DNA of 64,000 nucleotides from Rachycentron canadum (lineage: Eukaryota; Chordata; Actinopteri; Carangiformes; Rachycentridae): positions 8,847,627 through 8,911,626 of the forward strand of contig CM076658.1 in NCBI GenBank assembly GCA_038496675.1. The letters are read 5' to 3'. This document shows positions 38,021 to 48,300 of the stretch, one piece after another; position 1 is the first letter of the stretch, and each line of letters opens with the position of its first letter. The notes beneath the pieces are model-generated. The model was not told where the DNA came from. It did not search any database and saw only the letters and a program-made list of their open reading frames with translations. Both the position numbers and the translations under genes were made by a program.

Positions 38021-39104
38021 CATGACGACAACGCAATCAATGGAAAAACAGATGAGCTGAGTGGGATGTACATGCATATGTGGTTGGCTGCACAATGCAG
38101 ATATAAACCTGGGAGGCTACAATGTTTATTATTTATGTGCAGGATCTTTGCTGAGAACAAAGTCAAGTTGAAAAAAATGTGAGATTTTTGTTTTGCTTTA
38201 CACCAGTTCTAAGAATGATGAAGAGATCAGGGTGAGGTAAAGTGCACATCATGTAAGTTAGAATGAAGCAGTGGGTGAAGTGGATAACCAAAGGTTGCTA
38301 ATTCATAACTTGGTGCTTAAATGATACAACAAAACATACAATCACAAATATTTCAGACTCAAAACTAAATTTCATCTGCAGCCTCACACACTATATTCTC
38401 CCTGCAGTAGTCTAGTAGTACCCTGAATTAGGCCTTTCTAACATTCATGAGACGCCCTCCCCAAGACACTCACTCTTTTATACAGTCAGTAGGCTGAGTG
38501 ATTGATGTTTTAAATGAGGGCAAAGAAATCCTCTGGCATTTCACTGATGGTCACAGACGTACCCTGAAATTAATTTCAAGTAGCTATTGCCACTGCACAG
38601 ATATCTCCTCCTGTCCAGGTATTTTAGTGTAGTGTCAGATGGACGGTGCTGTCATAAATATTACAGAGACACCTTCAACATGCATAAAAATCCAGACAGA
38701 ATTATTTAACACTGTTTACACTTAGTTACCAGACAATGTGCACAGGCAGTGCAATCACATTTTTCATTATTTCTACTGCAGCTACTTGTTTCAAAAGTTT
38801 CAAATTGCAATATTTTGCAAGGTAAAATAAAACTTAGCTTTTTCTCCATTCTCACTCCTCGTGTAGCCTATTGTGTATAGGAAATGGAAAAGTACCTGGA
38901 ATACATGAAAATTCATTTAAGAGCGGAAAAGCTTCCAGTTGCACTCTTGTTTCTGCAGGCAGGGAGGTAAAAGACATTCCAACGCCAAAGGCCAGTTTCC
39001 AATTGGAAAGTCTGGGTAACCGCCCACTCCTCCCTCTTGTTGTGCAGCAGTTTACGCACAGCTGTTGCCTTTAAGCAGCTCTGTAAAGACTGAGCGTGTA
39101 CAAA

Positions 39105-39174
39105 ATGGCATCCCAGCAGCTCTATCTGAGGTTAATAGGGCTGGCTACATTGGTAACAGTGTTGGCACTTAGAG
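39105..39174 (+). CDS. ecrg4: ecrg4 exon with start codon and signal peptide
   Basis: ATG in context ACAAAATGG opens MASQQLYLRLIGLATLVTV. Donor G|GTGAGC at 39175, phase 1. The start gives a normal signal peptide, and no upstream in-frame ATG extends it sensibly. Confidence 0.93.
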
Positions 39175-42100
39175 GTGAGCTCAATCTTATTCTTCTTCTT
39201 TTAGTTTTCTCCTGTTTTTCCTCTGCCTTGCTTTTAAAATGTTACATTTTTTTTAGTCCACCTTCATCTGTCTTTCACCATTGGCTCTTATGCTTATTTC
39301 TAGATTTGTCTGATAGTTTGGTTTTTAACAGCACTAGCAGTTAAAAAGATGAATAATGACATGTCAGTGTCAGTTCACTGTAAACGGGAAAAGAAAAAGG
39401 CAGTTTGTCTATAAAAATGTTCAAATATTGATGATTGTCTCTGTCACTGTTTTCACACACACCCTAATTTGAGGTGTATTTAGAGCATAAGACACATTTG
39501 AAAGGAACCTGCCAACCCTAAGTGCAGAAATTTTACTCCTTTCAATAAAGATTGGAAGGAAACTCAACATACAGTACTTCATAAAAAAAAAAATTAAAAA
39601 AAAATAAAAAAAATCTGATATTCACAATGAAAAATTCAGGTCTGTTTGTTTGAAAACTGAAAAAAAAAATCTTCTAATTTTCTTTCTTTCAAATTATGCA
39701 TTGCCTTGGAAATGACTAATGTGAAATATACCATATAAATCATAAATGGGATGAACATGCCATAACAATGTGATGTTTCTTAGCTGATAAAAAGGTTGAA
39801 CTCATCTTGAGGAAAATTACTTTAATGTATCTGTACATAATAACTACCAACTTCCTGTCCTGTACTAAACCCACGCTGTCACATGGTGTAATGCTGAGCC
39901 GACCGACTTTTTTCATACCTAGTCTTGTTAATCAGTCGTCTGATTCCTCCAGCATCAGCACTGTGCCACAGGGCTCCACTTCAAGACCACTGTTTTTTAA
40001 TCTGTCTAGGCTACAGCTTGGTGGTGTCAATACAGTTTTATAGTTGTGCAGATGATACCAGACTATGCATCTCTATGCCTTACAATCACAGCAAATTATC
40101 TTTGGAAGGCAAGGCAAGGCAATTTTATTTGTATAGCTCATTTTTACAAACAGTTTGTCTCAAAGGGCTTTACATAGCATCATAACAACATCCTCTGCCC
40201 TTAGACCCTTACAACCTTAGACAGAGCCATGCTAGCAGGTCTCTGACGGTGTACTTAAAGCCAGTGCTTTGAGCTAAATACTAAGGAAAGGATGCTAACA
40301 TGCTAATAATGATTAGGAGGTATAATGTTTAATGTGTTTTTCATCTTGTTTTAGTGTGCTAGCATGATAATATTTTCTAGACACTAAGTATATCTAGTAA
40401 CAAGTAAATACTAAGGATGCTAACATGCTAATAATGTTTAGTGGTGCACTGTTTAATGTGTTTATCATCTCGGTTTAGCATGTTAGCATGATGATATTTT
40501 CTCAACATAAAGTGCAGCTCATGTTTTGACGTTAACATCATTGGTTTCACAGGGATTTAGTCACAAATCATTCACTAATGAACAGATTTCAACTTTGCAA
40601 AAGCAAAAGTCACCCGTGGGCTACATCATCTGGAGACTATGAATGCCTGTAGAAAGTGTTATGGCAATCCATCCATGCATGGCTAAAAAGGGGAACAATG
40701 AAGCACAGCTTTTTCAAAGCATGTTATAAGAACCTTTAACTTTTACAACATTTTTCTACACTCTCACTTTGTGCGACTTTACCTTTTGAGAGATGCCATT
40801 TTATCCATTTAGTGTTAGTGAAAGGTAACACTTACATTAGAATGCACTGATAAACCTATAAATGCATTATTACAGACATGGGGGGGGTGGGGGTTAACTC
40901 ATTTAAAACAACAGTGGGAGAAAAGATTAATAAACACCCCATGCAAAAACTGTGGAAAAAATGACTGAAACAGCACGTCTTGGACAGACAGTTATAGTAA
41001 TGATATAGTCAGCAGGAATTTGCTGTTCAAAGAACATTCACAACACAAAAGAAGAAAAGAAAAAGGAGAAAAAAACACATGCAAGCAATTTTCTCCAAGC
41101 GTATCCCTCCACATCACACAGTGAAAATGTTCTGTGCTCAAGCTATGACAGTCTACATAAAGATCTGGACTGGATTTCTGTGCATTCTCAGGCATCTTTA
41201 TTCTTAGGTAGATCTGTCTTAGCCGTTCAGCCTTTAACCTTTCAAAAAAAAAAAAAAAAACATAAATGAAACCATTTGAGACTCATGGAAACCTTGTATA
41301 AGGGCTTATGTGCTCTGAAAAAACAGCCAATTACAGCAACAAGTATAAAAGGTCATCTGACTGAACTTTGGCAAGGAACAAGATGCCTCATTAGTGCCCT
41401 TTATCTATATAAATATTCCTCATGCACAGTGCCGCTCCATGGCTCCAGAGGGAAGGAAGAGAAGCAGAAAGACTGCAGCAAATATATTTACAACAGACTG
41501 GACAAAAGCAAAAATACCTGGATGCGAGTTGGCAACTTTTCATTTAACCCCTATTCATGGCACCACTCTGACATTTGTATTGATGAAAAAAATAAATTAA
41601 AGAAAACTGAGAATAAATTTATCCGAACAGCTGGTTTAGTTAGGGGGTAAATTTAGAGTGTACTTGTACTTTGATAAAAAAAAATTGTTTGCCCAGAACT
41701 GACCATAACCTGCAATTTAAACTCAACAGAAATATTGAGTATGGGTGTTTTAGAAAGAAATCACAGCTGATGAACTTGTGTTATACACTGTGTTCGCACT
41801 GTGACTCACTGGCTCATTCATCTCACCTTTACAGATGTAGACGGTGAAAGCAGCTTGCAGAAGATCTTAAGGAAAAGAGACGGTAATTGTCTTCACTAAA
41901 AATGTTGTCATGCTGCTTATATTAAAAAAAAAAAAAAAAAAAAACACTCCATTTTTAAGTGTTATTAAAAATACCCATTCATTATTTTCTCTATTGTGCT
42001 CCCATCCAGTGGCAGGACCTGGTACTACCCCATCAAAGTCCTCTGTTGCTGTCCCTCCTTCCAAGGCTCAAGAGTTCCTGGCGAAGCTAAGCAGGACAAA

Positions 42101-44153
42101 GAGGAACATTTGGGACCGCAGCAGACCAGATGTACAGCAGTGGATTATGCAGTTTATGTACATGGGGTTTGATGAGCAGGTGAGCTGTGTTCGCTACAAG
42201 AGAGTTCAATGTTTCTCTGAACTCCTGAAAGCGAACAAAAAAACAAATCAATATGCAGTTGAGCTGTCAACATGACAGGTATTCTGCAAAATAAAATTTC
42301 ATGCAACAAAAACACCACATCGATTTACCACTTTTTTGACAAATACATGTTTTGAGAAATAAACGCACATTTTGTGCCGATAAAAGTCATCTTCAACATA
42401 ATGCAATATTGTATTACACTTTCACAAAGAAGTATTAAAACAGTCAGAGTTGAAGCATCAGATACCAAAATATAGTTATTGGAGGTAAACCTGCAAAAAC
42501 ATTGGATTTTATGCTTTTCACAATTCAACTTGTGTCATTTCAAATTTAAAATCCCACTCCCTAGTAAATGTCTTTACAATTTCAAGCCCTGGCTTTAAAG
42601 ACAAGTTTTCTATCATAAGTAATAAGTTGATAACGCTCTTCTGGATGATTACAGTGATGATTTTAGGTATTTGGTGGTTCATGTGCAACATTGTGTATTG
42701 ATTTTAATGCTTAAAAGCCCAGAGAACCTCTCCTCTTGGGCCATGTCTTGCTATGACCAAACACAAAATGGTTTTTGATGTAGAAAAATCAGTTTTGATC
42801 ATTCCACTTGACAGCTTTCTGTATGTGTGTTTTCGTCTGGGTTGAAGTGGGTGGTGCACAGCTGTAAAAAGGCTGCCATGTGTGTCTGTGGACTGATCAG
42901 AGTAGTAATGTAAACACCAGGCTGAAAAGCAATGTTTGTCATTGATAGTTGTAATATTGTGCTCTGTTGCACTGGAAACCACACCCAACAGTGGTGTCAC
43001 TGTGTACTCGCACATCCTAGGGCACGACTCTAAATATCTAAGACAGGGTGAAACCTTAAACCACCAAAGATCAGTAAACTAAACTATTCTTTAAATCAAA
43101 ATCAGGATTGTTTACTTATATTGCTCCTATCAATCAATCAGTTTCATCAAATCTAATTTACATAGCGCAGATCACACAAATTGAATGTAATTAACAGATG
43201 TAGTGGTGCTTAATAATACCAGAGGATGATTTTTCACGTTGACTATAACTATTGCTTATTTAATATTTTATAAATGAAGAAAAAATAGATTTTCAAGGAC
43301 TTCAAACCTGACAAATACAGCAGAAAAATGCAAAAACACACACATAAAACACAATAAAAACGTCATTCATATGGATCTTTATATATCTGCTATTTAGAGG
43401 ACAAAAATGTAGAGTAACAAACGTGGAGTAAAGTAGTCTGGTCTGAAGATCTAAAAATTTTTAAAAAGGCACACGTATCCTGAAAATGTTGCGGTCTGAC
43501 TGAATGAATAATCACAAACATTGAACTGGGTACATGCCAAACAGATTCCCTCACACTCACACACACACATTTATACATTACCCCACTTATAGAGCCAGTG
43601 TCCGTTTTCTTTCAGACCAGTGATTGTCATATATAAATCACCAGGGACGGTCAGGAAGGGTAAAATAACAAGCACAGGAAAATGGAGCAAAGGAACAAAA
43701 TAACGCTCTAACCCCACTTTATTTGACAGCATTTGTTTCAGCCAGTGTTGTAGTACTTCTCAAAAAGCCTAATGCATGACACCTTGTGCTTATGCCATTT
43801 GCTGTTGCTTCCTTAAAAGGCCAAAGCTGTCAAAGCATTGGCCTTTTCAATGTTTGCCTTTCATGCATGTCTATTTGCCACAGCTGTGCCCGCTGACAGT
43901 CTCAGTGGGCACCTTATCAGCTGCCTGTGTGTCCATTAGCTTGAGATTTGTTGAGGCTGAGTTTTCCTAACGAGTCACGTCTGTGGTGTTTTTCCATCCC
44001 CAGAGGCTGGAGACTGACCTGTCGTACTGGATGGACCAAGCACGCTCCAGTGACCAAGGGCGTCAGCATCACTATGATGAAAATTCCCCCATCGGTCCAC
44101 GTGACCCTGGTTCTTACAGACATGGAGCGAATGTCAACTACGACTACTATTAA
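39105..44153 (+). CDS. ecrg4: Augurin (ECRG4) precursor, complete (four coding exons)
   Basis: Join 39105-39174, 41835-41882, 42010-42179, 44004-44153, 145 residues (human 148). ECRG4 is a secreted or surface-tethered hormone-like protein, processed to peptides and linked to growth restraint, choroid plexus and leukocyte function. Features: signal peptide in residues 1-23 (LIGLATLVTVLAL); a basic site LRKR at 35-38; the furin-type site RTKR at 68-71 just before the conserved block NIWDRSRPDVQQW (72-84); QFMYMGFDE (87-95); LSYWMDQ; and the conserved C-terminus DENSPIGPRDPGSYRHG then NVNYDYY at 139-145. Cleavage sites lie where the human protein has QKR and KRQKR. Phases agree at all three junctions (1, 1, 0). 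The neighbour uxs1 on the opposite strand is the human neighbour too, supporting orthology. Confidence 0.95.
39880..40105 (+). mobile_element. LINE reverse-transcriptase relic
   Basis: Conceptual translation gives STVPQGSTSRPLFFNL and, after a frameshift, FYSCADDTRLCISMPYNHSK. These are degraded forms of the PQGS-x-GPLLF and Y-ADDT-QLY motifs of LINE reverse transcriptase (the ADD of FADD/YADD is the catalytic core). The frameshift and missing flanks show it is dead. L2/CR1-type or Rex1-type cannot be told from this fragment. Confidence 0.75.
40108..40190 (+). repeat. Fish retroelement-tail repeat
   Basis: GGCAAGGCAAGGCAATTTTA followed by TTTGTATAGC and AAAGGGCTTTACAT, a phrase very common in teleost genomes at the ends of interspersed elements. 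It directly follows the LINE relic. Confidence 0.7.
40225..40690 (-). repeat. Dispersed repeat family A, reverse copy with an internal duplication
   Basis: Contains GATGCTAACATGCTAATAAT twice (near 40293 and 40418), each followed by a TTTAATGTGTTT-TCATCT phrase and a TTAGCATG-type phrase. It then continues AAAGTGCAGCTCATG, TTTCACAGGGATTTAGTCAC and GGCAATCCATCCATGCATGG. Orientation is opposite to the copies at 2140 and 23935. Confidence 0.65.
41835..41882 (+). CDS. ecrg4: ecrg4 small second coding exon
   Basis: 48 nt after CTTTACAG, encoding DVDGESSLQKILRKRD; ends G|GTAATT. The human equivalent region (NKLKLMLQKRE) has the same dibasic processing site. Confidence 0.93.
42010..42179 (+). CDS. 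ecrg4: ecrg4 third coding exon (core of augurin)
   Basis: Acceptor CATCCAG ending at 42009, donor GTGAGC at 42180, phase 0. Encodes AGPGTTPSKSS to GFDEQ, with RTKR and the diagnostic WDRSRPDVQQW block. Confidence 0.95.
42180..44003 (+). other. ecrg4: ecrg4 intron 3
   Basis: 1.8 kb, AT-rich. A short CAATCAATCA run with TTTACATAGCGC at 43131-43170 looks like another fish retroelement tail. CACACAC tract at 43555-43568. No exon seen. Confidence 0.75.
44004..44153 (+). CDS. ecrg4: ecrg4 last coding exon
   Basis: Acceptor ATCCCCAG ending at 44003. Encodes RLETDLSYWMDQ to the Tyr-rich tail VNYDYY, then TAA at 44151-44153. The tail matches human ASVNYDDY. Confidence 0.95.
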   Translation, partial: RLETDLSYWMDQARSSDQGRQHHYDENSPIGPRDPGSYRHGANVNYDYY

Positions 44154-44386
44154 CTCCAGTCATATGAACACGGTGTCTCGGAATAGTCAGAGGGGTGTGT
44201 TTGTTCATATATGTTAGTTCTGTGCCTTCTCTTTAAGAGACCACAGCCTGTGATAGTTTGTTAGTCTTACACGTGTCATGTCTCTTTGTCTTGATTTGTT
44301 ACACTCACCATTGTAAACCATTAGCCACTCTTTCTCTCCATCCCCACATATTAAACATAACATGGCTCGTATCTGGCATTACTGTG

Positions 44387-44392
44387 AATAAA
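44387..44392 (+). terminator. ecrg4: Poly(A) signal of ecrg4
   Basis: AATAAA in GTGAATAAAGATGTG, 234 nt after the stop. The only canonical signal before the converging uxs1 3' end. Confidence 0.65.
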
Positions 44393-44461
44393 GATGTGAC
44401 TCCATCACAGATGTGCCCAAATCTCCTGCTTTTTCACTTCCAATAACAAAGCGGTCCCCCT

Positions 44462-44479
44462 CACACACACACACACACA
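44462..44479. repeat. (CA)n microsatellite between the converging genes
   Basis: Eight to nine CA units in the roughly 150-bp space between the two poly(A) signals. Confidence 0.85.
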
Positions 44480-44537
44480 AATCATATCTTCTTCCCTAAT
44501 GACATCAATTATATCATATGCAAAATATTGGAAATAT

Positions 44538-44543
44538 TTTATT
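44538..44543 (-). terminator. uxs1: Probable poly(A) signal of uxs1
   Basis: TTTATT on the + strand reads AATAAA on the - strand, 628 nt past the uxs1 stop. I saw no other canonical signal between here and the stop. Confidence 0.5.
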
Positions 44544-45170
44544 AAAATAGCATCTTCTGAAATTGATAAAGCACATCTTGAAATGAGAATTTCACAAACA
44601 CGATGAAGTCCTGATAAACACATTATGATGCTGTAACAGCCTTTCTAGAGTTTACCTGCAGTGCGCTGCACGAGCAGCCGACAGGGTGCTGGCATGCCAC
44701 TGATAAGACAACAAAACATCCGGTGGGGGAAAAAAAAAAAAAAAAGAGTCAGGTAGCGAATCTCCAGAGACAAATCACCAACAAACTGATTAACACAAAG
44801 CACTGAGATTCTCATGTCTGCAATTTAAATAGCAAAAGCACAAATTCACAAAAAAACGTAGGCTGGGTTTCAGATTTTTTGTCTTTTTTGCTATCGTTTT
44901 TGATTCAAGCTTGTCCATCCATCACGCAAGCTCTGGCAAGAAACCCTACCACATGGTGCAGCTGCAGGTCCAACACAAGGCAACACTATCTTTTTTTTTT
45001 TTAAAGACAAAAAAAAGACTCAAAAGTTGTCTCTGCTTGTCAAAAAAAGACACCATATCCCAGAGTGCTTTACTCAATGGTATATTTAGGAGTGTTGCTC
45101 TTCAAGGGTCCCCAGAAGAGTCTTAACATCCTTCTCTGTTGTGGGAGAGTCTGTGGTGGGACATGTGACC

Positions 45171-45302
45171 TCAGTTGTGTCTGGGCCTTCCTTTCTTCAT
45201 GCGGGCGGCTTTAGGTTTAGGGATGTACTGATTGTTGGCCTGGTGCTCAAGTTCTCTGCTGAAGTACTGGATAGTTTTGTTTAAGCCTTCCTCCAGCGGC
45301 AC
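45171..45302 (-). CDS. uxs1: uxs1 last coding exon and stop
   Basis: 132 nt: VPLEEGLNKTIQYFSRELEH, QANNQYIPKPKAARMKKGRP, RHN and a TGA stop at 45173-45171. The basic tail matches human. Acceptor TTTGACAG. Confidence 0.97.
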   Translation of the reverse strand: MPLEEGLNKTIQYFSRELEHQANNQYIPKPKAARMKKGRPRHN

Positions 45303-48300
45303 CTGTCAAAAAAACCACTCTTAAACATAATACAGCTCCAAAAATAAATAACATATATTTTCAAATATCGATTGTGTAACCATAAGTCAGATATTGTCTA
45401 CAAATATCTACATGTCCGTCACGTAGTCTAATGGTAATGATGACATGATGCAGACTGCAGCGATATAGCTTATAATATTTTTTCAAACTTCACTGACCAT
45501 CTAATGATTTTATGTATTCCAATTTCCCCTGACATTCAATTACTGGACTGGGCAAATTGCCTTGATGAGCTCAAAATAAATGAACTAAATAATTAAAGTG
45601 TGTTTCACTGTACGATGGTCTTCAATCTCTGAGCATAACATTTCTTTTGAGGTATCTATAATTATTAAATATAAGAAACATCAGTTATAATTCAACATGG
45701 ATTCTTATTTCTTTTTCTCCATAAAAATTAAAACATATTGGCTCATTTCTTTTTAACCAAAATCTGTCTGACTGTTAAATGTCTTATTTTAAATTATAGA
45801 CTTTGTTGCAGTAAAAATAATAATGTAAAACACATGCATGACAGTTTGTGAGCCTTTCAGTGTGTTGTGTGGCACACATACCACTGGCTCCCAGCCAAGC
45901 ATCATCTTTGCTTTTCGGATGTCAGGTCTTCTCCTCTGCGGGTCGTCTTGGGCCTCTGGAAGAAACTGGATCTGGCTCCGACTCACTGTGAGTGTACATG
46001 TTAACAATCAAAAGCGTGCATTGCAAAGGACAGGTTGTTATTGTGAAATTTGCCTTAGCCTGTAAAGCCCTGTAAACACACTTTTGATGAGTAAACACGT
46101 GCACAATGTAGTCTTTCATACTACTGGAGCTGGATGTAGCTGACACGCATCTCCTCCAAAGCACAGTATATGCTTTGGTTAAAGAAACAGCACACAAATC
46201 GACTTGGGCTGGTTGTGTTATATTCCCTACGTGCTTCCAAATCCCACACCAAGTAAACTGAGTAAAACTTTAATTGTCTCATTTTATAAAACAGCAAGAC
46301 AGATTTATATTTACTGATCTAGCAAAGCCATTTCCAGTGAAAATGTTGTCTTAATCATTGCTCTAACAGTGAAGGTGTATACAGTATAATAACTGCTGGG
46401 CACAGCCTGATAATATAGATACATCCATCCATCCCTACGACAATAATGAGGTTGTGACTCTAAGACCTAAATAGACTTTTATGACACATATTTTTAGTAC
46501 CACACAATCTCAAGACCCTCGATCAATCTAACACCTTACCGACAAGACTTTTAATGAGACGAGCAAACTCCAGTATAGTGTGTTCCTCTGGGTTCCCCTA
46601 CAAACAGATAAACAGACTGTTACACCAGTGTCAGCAAGAGACAGACAAATGTAAGTGTCCGCTTATGTGGAATTCATTTTTTATTTCAATTTGTGAAACA
46701 CAACTGGGTAAAATTAACTCACCAGATTGACTGGACTGCTGATGTTACTGTTCATCAACAAAACCAGGCCATTCACCAGGTCACTGGAGAACATTAAACA
46801 CAATGGAGATACATTTAATGGGATTATTTTCTTTTAAATTCCATCCTAGTGCAACTTATCTTTGTGAGGGACAGAATGTGCCTGAATTTTTAGAGATTTG
46901 TTTTATTATTAACATTATGTATACTGTGCATGGAGTATCATACAAATTTCACAGCTGACTCACTCAAGTGTTTCAATATCATTTTCTTATTTAACACATC
47001 AGCAAATGTTCACGGGACAGGTGACAAATGACTCGTGGCCTTGGCACACACTCTTCATTTCCTCTAGAGCATTATAAACACTCAACCCTTCCTTTACTGT
47101 TGTCAATTAGACAAAATATAGTCTGTACATGTTTTTTTTTTGTTTTTGTTTTTTTTAATTGGGTCATGCACACAACTAAACCCAGTCCAGTGGGGCTTAC
47201 ATGGCCCAACCAAATATAAACCAGAGCCAGAATGCAGCACATACATTTCTAAACAATACAAATACCAGTCCAAAAATAAAGAAGAAACCAGTTTACAAAA
47301 TGTCAGGAAATGTCGCTTGCCTAGCTTTTTTACCACATGCTGCCAACACAGATAAATACACACGATTCATTTGTGCGATGCTATTAATAAGCATTAGACC
47401 TTGACATTATCAGGCACATGCAATAATAAAGCACCTGTAATAGTAGCAAAGAGAAATTATTTTTGATTCTAAAAGTTTTGTGCGTGTCAACAACCTGTGT
47501 CATAAACAGAGAGCAGAGGCGACCTGAGGTCAAGGGTGGCCTCAAGACACACTGCACATTACAAGTGCAAGAAAGTGCCTCTACCCTTGGAGAATCCCTC
47601 TCAAAGACTTTCACAGGGTCAGTTTAAGGTTTAAGATATAGTGAACATGGCAACACTATAGTGATTTCTGATGCAACACCACCAGCTCAGTTTTCTTCCT
47701 TCTTGTTTGCTTGGTGAAGTTGTATCTCCACACAAAGCTTTCATACCACACAAATATTCTGTTTTATGAATATAATGCTGTGTTTTGTAATGATTTTTGA
47801 ATTTCAAAACTGCTCAAGGTTCTCGGTTTGTCCAATAAATAACTAATAAGGCAATTCATTATTTTTTGTTTCACTAATTTGCAGAGATTAATTTGTCTTC
47901 TTTGAAATTGTACTTTTCTTTTCTGTTGATTAGTCTGAGGAAAATTAATTACATTAGTTATTAAAGCTTTTTGAAATAATGCTTTGGGAATTATTTGAAA
48001 TTCTATTATTATATGTTTAAAAGAGAAAGAACAGATATCACTGTGGAAGTTTGTGCAATTTTATAGACCTCAACAGTTTTGACATCAATTGGGAATTGAG
48101 TTGAGTTTACTGATGTCATTTCAGGTTTTCTGAGAATTGCGCTGAAAAGAAAGTTTACCCACAGACATTGGCTGTTTACAAAACAATAATGTCATCCAAG
48201 GCAGAAGGTGAATGCTTCATGGAGGGGAGCAGTTCCTGACCTCTCTTATCTAAACTGATCAAAATATTTATCACCTGAACAAAAACCAATAAATACTCTT

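Larger units (their letters stand above)
35894..39104. other. Region between the otospiralin-like gene and ecrg4
   Basis: Starts with the probable 3' UTR of the otospiralin-like gene. It holds a (CA)n tract at 37372-37419 and a (GT)n tract at 37996-38020. The last 100-200 bp should contain the ecrg4 5' UTR and promoter. There is no clear TATA box, only TTTAAG near 39070. No other gene is seen. Confidence 0.5.
39175..41834 (+). other. ecrg4: ecrg4 intron 1 with LINE and repeat relics
   Basis: 2.66 kb. The first part is AT-rich with A runs at 39581-39612. Then come a LINE reverse-transcriptase relic (39880-40105), a fish retroelement-tail repeat (40108-40190), a family A repeat in reverse (40225-40690) and a poly(A) run at 41245-41261. 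No coding exon. Confidence 0.8.
44154..45170. other. Convergent 3' UTRs of ecrg4 (+) and uxs1 (-)
   Basis: The ecrg4 3' UTR runs right to its signal at 44387. The uxs1 3' UTR runs left from 45170 to a probable signal at 44538-44543. A (CA)n tract lies between the two at 44462-44479. A runs at 44729-44744 and a T run at 44991-45001 lie within the uxs1 3' UTR. No ORF of interest. Confidence 0.6.

Noticed and set aside
38871..39104. Extra upstream ecrg4 coding exon
   Set aside because: The 67-residue frame ends at 39074 before the start codon and has no similarity to augurin. The region is more likely promoter and 5' UTR.
39807..40185. Two overlapping short + strand frames as a host gene
   Set aside because: They carry degraded reverse-transcriptase motifs split by a frameshift, so they are a LINE relic.
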